Shown here in pieces: positions 1-6,409 of a stretch of 6,409 nt of DNA. A program made the translations under genes and the position numbers. Origin of the DNA: Rhodocyclaceae bacterium (GTDB lineage: Bacteria > Pseudomonadota > Gammaproteobacteria > Burkholderiales > Rhodocyclaceae); the NCBI GenBank assembly GCA_023253415.1, contig JALRGK010000148.1, positions 1-6,409 on the forward strand, given 5' to 3'. The notes under the pieces are model-generated. The model saw only the letters and a program-made list of their open reading frames with translations. It ran no database searches and was not told the origin of the DNA. Within the stretch, counting starts at the first letter, position 1. Each line of letters opens with the position of its first letter.

Positions 1-15
1 CCGACCAAAATTTTT

Positions 16-24
16 TGTGGATAA
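16..24 (-). promoter_or_regulatory. Consensus DnaA box (TTATCCACA) upstream of the dcw promoter
   Basis: The + strand reads TGTGGATAA, whose complement is TTATCCACA, a perfect match to the classical high-affinity DnaA box (TTATNCACA). A second, poorer copy follows: the heptamer TTTGTGG occurs at 14-20 and again at 26-32, 12 bp apart, but the second copy continues GTTT and matches only 6 of 9 box positions. The site lies about 137 bp upstream of the predicted -35. The match is seen directly. That DnaA binds here and influences dcw transcription is inference; an isolated box may also be chance or part of the control region of a gene left of the window. Confidence 0.5.
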
Positions 25-121
25 CTTTGTGGGTTTTGTTAATTCTGCACTTTAAGTACCGATTTTGTCCCTTTGATTTATATGGATTTTTTGCGCCGGA
101 TTTTTCTGGGAAAAGTGCGCT

Positions 122-163
122 AACCCCTTGTTGTCATTGGAAAAAATGTGAAAAAACCCCTTG
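122..163 (+). repeat. 9-bp direct repeat AACCCCTTG, two copies 33 bp apart
   Basis: AACCCCTTG occurs at 122-130 and again at 155-163, a start-to-start distance of 33 bp or about three helical turns. The second copy overlaps the first three bases of the predicted -35 box (161-166). The stretch between them is A-rich. The repeat is exact and seen directly; no known regulator is assigned, and it may be coincidence or the trace of a local duplication. Confidence 0.4.
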
Positions 164-189
164 ACCGAGGGTTCTTTGTTCTCTAAAGT
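161..189 (+). promoter_or_regulatory. Predicted sigma70 promoter of the dcw operon (Pmra)
   Basis: A -35 hexamer TTGACC (161-166, 5 of 6 to TTGACA) is separated by exactly 17 bp from a -10 hexamer TAAAGT (184-189, 4 of 6 to TATAAT). Transcription would start near 195-197, giving an mRNA leader of about 85 nt before the mraZ start codon. It is the best promoter I could find in the leader and sits directly against the MraZ repeats, the arrangement expected for the autoregulated mra promoter known from other proteobacteria. The start point is predicted, not measured. Confidence 0.65.
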
Positions 190-213
190 GGAAAAAAGTG
201 GGGAGAAGTGGGA
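189..213 (+). promoter_or_regulatory. MraZ operator: three TGGNN repeats at 10-bp spacing
   Basis: TGGAA (189-193), TGGGG (199-203) and TGGGA (209-213) recur with exactly 5-bp spacers, so all lie on one face of the helix. This matches the known MraZ site, direct TGGGN repeats separated by 5 bp. The first unit is degenerate at its third G. No fourth unit is in phase on either side. The first unit overlaps the last base of the -10 box and the array extends past the predicted transcription start, so bound MraZ would be placed to block RNA polymerase. Autorepression is known for the E. coli system and is inferred here. Confidence 0.8.
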
Positions 214-279
214 AGCCGATGGTTTCACGCCGATCCTGTTTCGAAGTTTTCCGCTGTTAATTAGACGCAAAAACGGTCC

Positions 280-759
280 ATGTCCTTTCAAGGTGCTATC
301 GCTCTGACGCTTGATGCCAAAGGTCGGCTTGCCATTCCGGCGCGCCACCGGGAGCCATTGGCGGCTGCATTGGCGAATCGTGAATCGGCGACAGCAGACG
401 GCGGTGGTCTGATTCTGACGGCGCATCCGCATAAGTGTCTGCTGCTCTATCCGGAGCCGGCCTGGACGCCGATCCGCGACCGTATTCTGAAGGCGCCAAG
501 TTTTGATGTGCGTTCGGCGGCGCTGAAGCGTGTGCTGATTGGTAATGCCCGTGAGGAAGCCATGGATTCGGCCGGCCGTTTGCTGATTGCGCCGGAGTTG
601 CGTGATTTTGCGGGTCTGGAGCGCAAGGTGTGGATGGTCGGTCTGGGTTCGCACTTCGAGTTATGGAGCGATGCCGGTTGGCAGGCCCAGAATGAGGCTG
701 CGGTTGAAGTGCTGCAGTCGGCGGAACCGCCGGCTGGTTTCGAGGACTTCGCACTGTGA
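280..759 (+). CDS. mraZ: MraZ, transcriptional repressor of the dcw operon
   Basis: MraZ is a DNA-binding protein of the AbrB/SpoVT-like fold that forms rings and binds TGGGN repeats in front of its own operon; it also associates with the nucleoid. The 159-residue product has the two tandem MraZ half-domains, each with a DxxxR signature: DAKGR at residues 12-16, followed by LAIPARHRE, and DSAGR at 96-100, followed by LLIAPELR. GSHFELW near residues 122-128 is also typical. It is slightly longer than E. coli MraZ (about 152 residues); a loop of roughly residues 31-43, rich in Ala and Gly, may account for this. The ATG at 280 gives the expected N-terminus (MSFQGA), but the Shine-Dalgarno sequence in front is poor, as no AGGA-like core is visible. 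Its stop codon overlaps the rsmH start by 4 bases. Its presumed operator lies 66 bp upstream. Confidence 0.96.
   Translation: MSFQGAIALTLDAKGRLAIPARHREPLAAALANRESATADGGGLILTAHPHKCLLLYPEPAWTPIRDRILKAPSFDVRSAALKRVLIGNAREEAMDSAGRLLIAPELRDFAGLERKVWMVGLGSHFELWSDAGWQAQNEAAVEVLQSAEPPAGFEDFAL
742..746 (+). promoter_or_regulatory. Ribosome binding site favouring the GTG start of rsmH
   Basis: GAGGA at the end of mraZ stands 9 bases before the GTG at 756. No comparable purine core precedes the internal ATG at 834, where the upstream bases are mostly GCC-type triplets. This is the main sequence argument for the longer rsmH product. Confidence 0.55.
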
Positions 760-1766
760 CAACCCGCGTCGAGGTGAGCCGCCCGACACCTCGCGCCCCT
801 AGTGCCTCCGCCGCCGCAGAAATCGCCAGCCCGATGTCCGAATTTCATCAGACCGTATTGCTCGACGAGGCTGTCGAGGCGCTGGCGATTCGGCCGGATG
901 GTTGTTATATCGATGCCACCTTTGGTCGGGGTGGGCATTCCCGAAAAATTCTGTCGCAACTGGGCCCGCGGGGTCGGTTGCTGTCGCTCGATCGTGATCC
1001 GCAGGCGATTGCTTCGGGCGCGTTGCTGGATGATCCGCGTTTCACGCTCGTGCATACCGCGTTTGATGGCATGGCGGATGCGGCAAAGCAAGTTGGTTTT
1101 GATGTGGCCCGGGTAGACGGGGTGCTGTTCGATCTGGGGCTCTCCTCTCCCCAGCTTGATACGGCATCCCGTGGGTTCTCGTTCCGTTTCGATGCGCCGC
1201 TGGATATGCGCATGGATACAACCCGCGGCCAGACGGCTGCAGCCTGGCTGGCAGAAGTCGATGAAAAAACTTTGGCGGAGGTGATCAAAGATTATGGCGA
1301 AGAACGGTTTGCTCTCTCGATTGCAAAGAAGGTTGTGGCTGCTCGGGCCGAGCGTCCTATCACCACAACAGGGGAGTTCGCAGCGCTTGTACGCGCGTGC
1401 GTGCGCACCCGTGAGCCCGGCCAGGATGCGGCGACGCGCACCTTCCAGGCTGTACGGATTTATATCAATCAGGAGCTCGGCCAGCTGGCGTTAACGTTGC
1501 CGCAGGCGATGAACCTGTTGAAGCCGGGGGGACGGCTGGTGGTGATCAGCTTCCATTCCCTGGAAGATCGTGTTGTGAAGCGTTTTATGCAGGCGGGCGC
1601 CAAGCCGGCCGAGCCGCCCAAAGGCGTGCCGCTGACGGTGGCGCAGTTACCGAAGCCGGCGCTGGCGATTGTCGGTAAGCCGGTCAAGGCGGGTGAGGCA
1701 GAGCTGGCGATCAATCCGCGGGCGCGTAGCGCCATCATGCGCGTTGCAGAAAAGCTGGCGGCCTAG
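756..1766 (+). CDS. rsmH: RsmH (MraW), 16S rRNA C1402 N4-methyltransferase
   Basis: RsmH uses S-adenosylmethionine to methylate N4 of C1402 in 16S rRNA, at the decoding centre of the 30S subunit; it is cytoplasmic. The sequence has the whole family signature: HQTVLLDEAV, the SAM-binding loop GRGGHS (residues 57-62), DRDPQAIA (from 79), FDLGLSSPQLD (D126), LDMRMD, YGEERFA, ATRTFQAVRI, VISFHSLEDRVVKRF and the terminal NPRARSAIMR. Two starts are possible. GTG 756 overlaps the mraZ stop (GTGA), has an RBS and gives 336 residues, with a low-complexity tail of 26 residues rich in Ala, Pro and Ser. ATG 834 gives 310 residues, close to the usual length of about 313, and begins just before the conserved core (MSEFHQT), but has no RBS. 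I chose GTG for the coupling and RBS; the function is certain either way. Confidence 0.93.
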   Translation: MTTRVEVSRPTPRAPSASAAAEIASPMSEFHQTVLLDEAVEALAIRPDGCYIDATFGRGGHSRKILSQLGPRGRLLSLDRDPQAIASGALLDDPRFTLVHTAFDGMADAAKQVGFDVARVDGVLFDLGLSSPQLDTASRGFSFRFDAPLDMRMDTTRGQTAAAWLAEVDEKTLAEVIKDYGEERFALSIAKKVVAARAERPITTTGEFAALVRACVRTREPGQDAATRTFQAVRIYINQELGQLALTLPQAMNLLKPGGRLVVISFHSLEDRVVKRFMQAGAKPAEPPKGVPLTVAQLPKPALAIVGKPVKAGEAELAINPRARSAIMRVAEKLAA

Positions 1767-1774
1767 GAACGATC

Positions 1775-2041
1775 ATGCGCCGACTGAATCTTCTGCTTAT
1801 CGTCGTTGTGCTGGTCTCTTCGATCGGTGTGATTACCAGTCAGCATCAGGCGCGTAAGCGCCTGCAGGCGCTGGAGCAGGAGCGTGAGCGTTCGCATAAT
1901 CTGGATGTCGAATTTGGCCAGTTGCAGTTAGAGATGTCGTCGTGGGCGGCGCATACGCGCATTGAAAAAATTGCCCGTGAAAAGCTGGGTATGCAACCGC
2001 CCGATATGAAGAAAGTGCAGAAGCTCGGAGGGGCGCAATGA
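1775..2041 (+). CDS. ftsL: FtsL, septal divisome protein
   Basis: FtsL is a small bitopic inner-membrane protein that forms the FtsQLB complex and helps activate the FtsWI septal synthase. The 88-residue product begins MRR, followed by a hydrophobic membrane segment at about residues 4-21, then a periplasmic heptad-like helix rich in Leu, Glu, Gln and Arg (about 24-60), and the family's C-terminal motif RIEKIAREKLGMQPPD. AGGAA at 1765-1769 overlaps the rsmH stop and stands 5 bases before the ATG. The cytoplasmic tail is only about three residues, against more than 30 in E. coli FtsL (121 residues). No longer form is possible: the frame has a stop at 1727-1729 and no ATG, GTG or TTG between it and 1775. 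The gene ends in an ATGA overlap with ftsI. The identification rests on position, topology and the C-terminal motif, since FtsL diverges strongly. Confidence 0.92.
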   Translation: MRRLNLLLIVVVLVSSIGVITSQHQARKRLQALEQERERSHNLDVEFGQLQLEMSSWAAHTRIEKIAREKLGMQPPDMKKVQKLGGAQ

Positions 2042-3795
2042 GCCGCAAGGATCATCGCTTTACCGAAAGCCCCGTGCTCAAGGATCAGCTGGCGGGATGG
2101 CGGATTCATCTGGTGTCGGCGCTGATTTTTGGCGCCTTGCTGGCGCTGGTGGGGCGTGCCTTCTATCTGCAGATCATCAACGAAGATTTCCTGCAGGAGC
2201 GAGGGGATGCGCGCTATCGTCGCGTGCTGGATATCCCGGCATCGCGCGGCAAGATCCTGGATCGTCATGGCGACATGCTCGCGCAATCGACACCGATGCG
2301 TGCGGTGTGGGCGACAGCCGATGCCAAGCTGGATAAAGACCAGTTGAAAGCCCTGGGTAATCTGCTGGAGATGGATCCGCGTCAGATCGAGAAAAAGCTG
2401 ACCGGGGATAAGAGTTTCGTCTATCTGAAGCATCAGGTGTCGCCAGATGCTGCCGCACGCATTGCCGCCCTCAAGCTGCCGGGCATCCAGATGGATCGCG
2501 AATACAGCCGTTTCTATCCCGCGGGTGACATGGTGGCCCATATGGTGGGCTTTACGGGTAAGGATGATCGCGGTCAGGAGGGCGTCGAGCTGGCCTTCGA
2601 ATCACGCCTGGTGGGCAAGAACGGCGAGCGGACGGTGATCAAGGATCGCCGCGGTCAGATCGTTGAAGAAGTGGGATCGGAGCGTCCGCCGCAGGACGGT
2701 GATGATATCCAGCTGGCGATTGATTCGAAGATCCAGTTCATTGCGTTCAATGCACTGCGTAACGCCGCCGAAAAGTTTAATGCCAAGGGCGGCAGTGTGA
2801 TCGTGGCGGATGTCAAGACAGGCGAGATTCTGGCGTTGGCTAACTGGCCAACCTACAACCCGAATAACCGTTCGCAGCTTTCCGGGGGGCAGCTGCGGAA
2901 TCGTGCCGTCACCGATAGCTTTGAGCCTGGTTCGACCATGAAGCCTTTTATTGCGGCGTTGGCGCTGGATCGCGGCAAGTACAAATTCGATTCGATCATT
3001 AATTGCGCACCCGGCAAGATGACGATTGGTAGCGCCACGATCAGTGATGCACACCCGCATGGTGCGCTGACGTTGGCACAGGTGATCCAGAAGTCGTCAA
3101 ATATCGGTGCGACTAAAATCGCGCTGGGTTTTCCGTCGGAAGACATGTGGACGATGATGAGCAAGGCCGGGTTTGGTAAACCGACAGGTCTGGGATTTCC
3201 TGGCGAAGTCGGGGGTCGTCTTCGCCCCTGGCAGACCTGGAAACCGATTGAACAGGCCACCATGTCGTATGGTCATGGCGTGTCGGTGACCGTGGCTCAG
3301 CTGGCGCATGCCTATAGTATCTTTGGCCGAGATGGCGATGCCGTCCCGCTTTCGCTGCTCAAGACGAACGGACCGGTTGCCGGGCAGCCGGTCTTTGCGC
3401 CGGAGACATCGCGCCAGGTGCGTCTGATGCTGGAGATGGTGGTGAGTCCGGAAGGTACGGCCAACAAGGCAGCGGTACCGGGGTATCGTGTCGGCGGCAA
3501 AACGGGTACCGCCCACAAGCTGGTGAATGGTCGTTATGCCAATAAGTATCTAGCCTCTTTCGTGGGTATTGGTCCGATCTCCGATCCGCGCCTTGTCGTG
3601 GGCGTGGTGGTCGATGAACCGGTCGGCGCGCACTATGGTGGCGATGTGGCCGGGCCGGTGTTCTCTGAAGTGATGGGCGGTGCGCTGCGTACGCTGGGGG
3701 TGCCGCAGGATAAGGAGATGGCACCGGTGGCTGTGAAGACTGCGGCTGTCGTCGCGCCTGCGCCGGTGTCGGATAAGAAGAAGGGGGCGCACTGA
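2038..3795 (+). CDS. ftsI: FtsI (PBP3), septal peptidoglycan DD-transpeptidase
   Basis: FtsI cross-links septal peptidoglycan in complex with the glycosyltransferase FtsW, and is a beta-lactam target. The 585-residue product is nearly the length of E. coli FtsI (588). In order it shows a charged cytoplasmic tail (1-21), one membrane anchor (about 23-44, ending GRAFYLQII), the class B PBP pedestal domain with RGKILDRHG from residue 70, and the transpeptidase domain. The active-site motifs are complete: STMK with nucleophile Ser299 and Lys302, SSN at 353-355, and KTGT at 488-491. The last 30 or so residues are a Lys/Ala/Pro-rich tail; in E. coli the C-terminus of FtsI is trimmed by a periplasmic protease, but processing here is only a possibility. 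GGAGG at 2027-2031, 6 bases before the ATG, supports the start. It overlaps ftsL by 4 bases and murE by 1 (TGATG). No motif residue is missing. Confidence 0.98.
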   Translation: MSRKDHRFTESPVLKDQLAGWRIHLVSALIFGALLALVGRAFYLQIINEDFLQERGDARYRRVLDIPASRGKILDRHGDMLAQSTPMRAVWATADAKLDKDQLKALGNLLEMDPRQIEKKLTGDKSFVYLKHQVSPDAAARIAALKLPGIQMDREYSRFYPAGDMVAHMVGFTGKDDRGQEGVELAFESRLVGKNGERTVIKDRRGQIVEEVGSERPPQDGDDIQLAIDSKIQFIAFNALRNAAEKFNAKGGSVIVADVKTGEILALANWPTYNPNNRSQLSGGQLRNRAVTDSFEPGSTMKPFIAALALDRGKYKFDSIINCAPGKMTIGSATISDAHPHGALTLAQVIQKSSNIGATKIALGFPSEDMWTMMSKAGFGKPTGLGFPGEVGGRLRPWQTWKPIEQATMSYGHGVSVTVAQLAHAYSIFGRDGDAVPLSLLKTNGPVAGQPVFAPETSRQVRLMLEMVVSPEGTANKAAVPGYRVGGKTGTAHKLVNGRYANKYLASFVGIGPISDPRLVVGVVVDEPVGAHYGGDVAGPVFSEVMGGALRTLGVPQDKEMAPVAVKTAAVVAPAPVSDKKKGAH

Positions 3796-5294
3796 TGCAG
3801 CCGCTTTCAACCCGTGAAGATGTCTTGAGCTGGGTGCTCGCACAGGGATTGCGACCAACCGGTGTCTGTGCCGATAGCCGTCGTATCCGGGCGGGCGATC
3901 TGTATGTAGCCGAAGTGCCGGAGTCGGGTGCGCGCGCCGTATATGCGCGTGATGCACTGGCCAATGGCGCTTGTGCCGTATTGTGGGCGGCCGATCTGCC
4001 GCTCTGTGTCGCCGAGTTTGGCAGTGCACCGGTGATTGCTGTCGAAGGATTGCATGCGCTGGTTGGACCGATTGCCCAACAGGTGTATGGCCATCCGAGT
4101 GCCCGTCTGCGGGTACTGGCCGTGACCGGCACCAACGGTAAAACGACGGTCACACAATGGCTGGCGCAAACCATGCCGGGCCGTTGTGCCGTGATCGGGA
4201 CGCTGGGTGCCGGATATCCGGAAGCGATGGTTGCCACCGGGTTTACGACGCCGGATGCGGCGCAGTATGCCCATCTGCTGGCAGATTTTGTGGAAGACGG
4301 CGCGACCGCTTGTGCGGTCGAGGCGAGCTCGATCGGTATTGAAGAATTGCGGATGGCCGGCAGTCTCGTGGATTGCGCCGTATTCACGAACCTGACCCGG
4401 GATCATCTGGATTATCACCAGACCATGGAAGCCTACGCGGCGGCCAAGGCCCGCCTGTTCCATTGGGAGGGTTTGCGGGCGGCCGTGATTAACCATGATG
4501 ATGCCTTCGGCCGGGCGCTTATTGCCGGGACGAGTGCACCGCTGGTGCTGGCCTATGGTTTGAGCGAGCGCCCGGCGGATCTGCCGGCGTCTGTGCAGTG
4601 GGTGGGCGCAGCCTCCGTGCAGACAACCGCCAATGGCATGAGTGCCACACTGGCTCTGGGCGATGAGCGGTTGCCGTTTGCAACAAGAATCATCGGGCGG
4701 CATAACCTGTCGAATCTGCTGGCCGTGGCGGCCGTGCTGGTGGCACAGGGTTTGAGCCCGGCAGAGATCGTCGTGCATCTGGCCCGCCTGGAACCGCCGG
4801 CGGGTCGCATGGCCTGTCAGGGGGGCGATAATGCACCCCTCGTCGTGGTGGATTATGCGCATACCCCCGATGCGTTGACGCATATTCTGGCGGCGCTGCG
4901 AGATGTGACGACGGCACGCGGTGGTCGTCTGATTTGCGTATTTGGTTGTGGTGGTGATCGTGATCCGGGTAAGCGTCCGGAAATGGGGCGCGCCGCAGCG
5001 CTGGGTGCCGACAACGTGGTGGTGACCTCGGACAATCCGCGTTGGGAAACACCCGACGCCATTATTGCGGCGATTGTAGACGGCGCTCCCGGCGCCACGG
5101 TCATCGAAGATCGGGCTGAAGCGATCGCAACGATTATTGCGGCAGCCGCTGCCGAAGATGTGGTACTGCTGGCGGGTAAAGGACACGAACAGACGCAGGA
5201 GATTCGCGGCCAGTACTATCCTTTTGATGATGCGATGCACGCCCGCAAGGCTTTGGCGGCCTGGCGCGATCATGTGCCGGCGGAGGTGCGCTGA
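3795..5294 (+). CDS. murE: MurE, UDP-MurNAc-tripeptide synthetase (meso-DAP-adding)
   Basis: MurE is the cytoplasmic ATP-dependent ligase that adds meso-diaminopimelate to UDP-MurNAc-L-Ala-D-Glu. The 499-residue product has the three Mur ligase domains: a UDP-substrate domain with DSR at 27-29; a central ATPase with P-loop TGTNGKTT (Lys116), RDHLDYH and AAK with Lys218 at the position of the carbamylated lysine; and a C-terminal domain with FGCGGDRDPGKRPEMG, DNPR at 413-416 and AGKGHE. DNPR is the motif of DAP-adding enzymes, while lysine-adding MurE usually has DNPA, so the wall is predicted to contain DAP. Part of the first domain after DSR (VAEVPESGARAV) lacks the common G...DGH pattern and is slightly shortened. 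The purine run AAGGGGG at 3781-3787 lies 7 bases before the ATG, which shares one base with the ftsI stop. Confidence 0.97.
   Translation: MQPLSTREDVLSWVLAQGLRPTGVCADSRRIRAGDLYVAEVPESGARAVYARDALANGACAVLWAADLPLCVAEFGSAPVIAVEGLHALVGPIAQQVYGHPSARLRVLAVTGTNGKTTVTQWLAQTMPGRCAVIGTLGAGYPEAMVATGFTTPDAAQYAHLLADFVEDGATACAVEASSIGIEELRMAGSLVDCAVFTNLTRDHLDYHQTMEAYAAAKARLFHWEGLRAAVINHDDAFGRALIAGTSAPLVLAYGLSERPADLPASVQWVGAASVQTTANGMSATLALGDERLPFATRIIGRHNLSNLLAVAAVLVAQGLSPAEIVVHLARLEPPAGRMACQGGDNAPLVVVDYAHTPDALTHILAALRDVTTARGGRLICVFGCGGDRDPGKRPEMGRAAALGADNVVVTSDNPRWETPDAIIAAIVDGAPGATVIEDRAEAIATIIAAAAAEDVVLLAGKGHEQTQEIRGQYYPFDDAMHARKALAAWRDHVPAEVR
5282..5286 (+). promoter_or_regulatory. Ribosome binding site of murF
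   Basis: GGAGG at the end of murE lies 9 bases before the ATG at 5296. It favours this start over the in-frame ATG at 5317, which would remove seven residues and has no clear purine core of its own. Confidence 0.6.
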
Positions 5295-5295
5295 C

Positions 5296-6409
5296 ATGAC
5301 GACCGCTCAGAAACCGATGCGTTCCGTACGGCTGGCAGAAGCGGTGCCGCTGTCGCTGGTGGCCGACTGGTTGTCGGCGCATCTGCCGAACGGATCCGGT
5401 AGCGAGATGGTGCAGGGGGTGTCGACCGATACCGGCACACTGCAGCCGGGCGATTTGTTTGTTGCCCTGCGTGGTGCGCAGTTCGATGCCCATGAGTTTC
5501 TCGAAGATGTGCGTGAAGCCGGGGCCGTGGCCGCCGTTGTCGAAGCCGGGCATCCTGTGCTGACGTCTTCGGCGCTCGAAGGTTGGCCGCTGATTGTCTG
5601 CGATGACACACGTCATGCCCTGGGGACCCTGGGTCAGGCCTGGCGCGCGCGTTACGATCTGCCCGTGGTGGCTATTACCGGTTCGAATGGCAAGACAACC
5701 ACCAAGGAGCTGGTGGCACATCTGTTCCGTGACGTGGTGGGTGATTCGGCGGTACTCAATACGCTGGGTAATTTCAATAACGAGATCGGGCTGCCGTTGA
5801 CGTTGTTGCGCCTTGGGCCGCAGCACCGCTATGCCGTAATTGAACTGGGCATGAGTCACCCGGGTGAGATCGCCGCCCTGGCGCAGCTGGCGCAACCGAC
5901 GATTGCGATCGTGACCAATGCACAGCGCGCGCATCTGGCCGGCGTGGGGTCGCTGGCGGGTGTCGCAGAAGAAAAAGGCAGTTTGTTTGATGCGCTTCCC
6001 GAAGGCGGGGCGGCGATCATTAATTTCGACGACCCGCATGCCTTGTCCTGGTTGAAGCGTATTCGGGCCGGACGTCGTGTGCTGGGTACACATGTGTTGA
6101 GCGCTTCGGTGCTGGCAGATGCGTTAGTGCCAGCCTTTGTGACCGATGTCACGGATCGCGGCACGGACGGGCAGTCGCTGCATGTGCAGACACCTGGCGG
6201 TGAAATCCGGCTGATGTTGCCGCTGGCCGGACGGCACAACGCCAGCAACGCGACGCAGGCGATCGTTGCCGGATTTGCCGCAGGCCTGGATCTGGCGCAG
6301 ATGGCGAAGGCGCTGGCAAGCTTTGGTGGCGTGGCCGGTCGATTGCAGCAGAAGGCAGGCATTGCCGGCGCATTGATCATAGACGATACCTACAACGCCA
6401 ATCCGGATT
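5296..6409 (+). CDS. murF: MurF, UDP-MurNAc-tripeptide:D-Ala-D-Ala ligase (3' end outside window)
   Basis: MurF adds the D-Ala-D-Ala dipeptide to UDP-MurNAc-tripeptide, the last cytoplasmic step of the stem peptide. The frame is open from ATG 5296 to the window edge: 371 codons plus one base, of the roughly 450 usual for the family. Seen in order are the N-terminal substrate domain (VSTDTGTLQPGDLFVALRG, from residue 42), the P-loop ITGSNGKTTT (Lys133), TLGNFNNEIGLPLTLL, IELGMSHPGEIA, HLAGVGSLAGVAEEKG (Lys227), LAGRHNASNA, and the start of the C-terminal domain, which stops at DDTYNANPD. Residue 47 is Gly where most relatives, including E. coli, have Arg in DTR. The gene follows murE by one base. 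The end is cut by the window, not by a mutation: no frameshift or stop is seen. Confidence 0.96.
   Translation, partial: MTTAQKPMRSVRLAEAVPLSLVADWLSAHLPNGSGSEMVQGVSTDTGTLQPGDLFVALRGAQFDAHEFLEDVREAGAVAAVVEAGHPVLTSSALEGWPLIVCDDTRHALGTLGQAWRARYDLPVVAITGSNGKTTTKELVAHLFRDVVGDSAVLNTLGNFNNEIGLPLTLLRLGPQHRYAVIELGMSHPGEIAALAQLAQPTIAIVTNAQRAHLAGVGSLAGVAEEKGSLFDALPEGGAAIINFDDPHALSWLKRIRAGRRVLGTHVLSASVLADALVPAFVTDVTDRGTDGQSLHVQTPGGEIRLMLPLAGRHNASNATQAIVAGFAAGLDLAQMAKALASFGGVAGRLQQKAGIAGALIIDDTYNANPD

Noticed and set aside
15..44. Alternative upstream promoter, TTGTGG with TTAATT
   Set aside because: Both hexamers are weak, the 18-bp spacer is not optimal, and the -35 lies inside the DnaA box.
82..123. 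Tiny 13-codon frame (ATG to TAA) in the leader, a possible leader peptide
   Set aside because: It has no ribosome binding site and lies upstream of the predicted transcription start near 196, so it would not be on the mRNA.
138..151. Further TGG-like units (TGGAA at 138, TGTGA at 147) as extra MraZ boxes
   Set aside because: They are 9 bp apart, the second lacks the GG core, and they are out of phase with the array at 189-213.
155..180. Possible hairpin AACCC...GGGTT followed by a T-rich stretch, terminator-like
   Set aside because: The stem is only 5 bp with a 9-base loop and an interrupted T-run, and it coincides with the better supported promoter.
52..654. Minus-strand open frame of 200 codons spanning the leader and most of mraZ
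   Set aside because: The product is low-complexity and Arg/Gln-rich, it runs antisense to an intact mraZ and across the promoter and operator, and no family is recognisable.
3359..4387. Minus-strand open frame of 342 codons across the ftsI/murE junction
   Set aside because: Ala/Pro/Ser/Arg-rich shadow product antisense to two complete conserved genes, with no motif.
3807..5297. Open frame of 496 codons on the minus strand covering nearly all of murE
   Set aside because: It is a mirror of the high-GC murE codons. Its product is rich in Arg, His and Gln with no recognisable domain, while the + strand frame is a full-motif Mur ligase.

Overview
The window is the 5' end of a division and cell wall (dcw) cluster, read entirely on the + strand: an AT-rich leader with a promoter, then mraZ - rsmH (mraW) - ftsL - ftsI - murE - murF. 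The last gene runs off the right edge. Gene order, the coupled starts and the protein motifs are those of a Gram-negative proteobacterium. MurE carries the DNPR motif of meso-diaminopimelate-adding enzymes. Several family variants look betaproteobacterial to me, such as ASSIGIEE in MurE, a very short FtsL and the KSSN/KTGT pair in FtsI. This placement is from memory of the families, not from a search; Betaproteobacteria is likely and anything finer is a guess. Coding GC is high, clearly above 50 %, while the leader is AT-rich.

Positions 1-279 hold no credible gene. They contain a perfect-consensus DnaA box on the minus strand (16-24), a 9-bp direct repeat (122-130 and 155-163), a sigma70-type promoter (-35 at 161-166, -10 at 184-189, 17-bp spacer) and three TGGNN units at exact 10-bp spacing (189-213). 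The triplet matches the known MraZ operator and lies across the predicted transcription start, so MraZ probably represses its own operon here.

Positions 280-6409 are packed genes with junctions of -4, +8, -4, -1 and +1 bases, so the six genes look like one translationally coupled transcript. There is no terminator and no gap long enough for another gene. MraZ controls the operon; RsmH methylates C1402 of 16S rRNA; FtsL and FtsI belong to the septal peptidoglycan synthase; MurE and MurF add meso-DAP and D-Ala-D-Ala to the UDP-MurNAc peptide that is later used to build that peptidoglycan.

I found no undescribed system. The points worth a second look are regulatory (DnaA box, promoter/operator overlap) or concern gene starts and single residues (rsmH GTG start, minimal FtsL tail, DTG in place of DTR in MurF).
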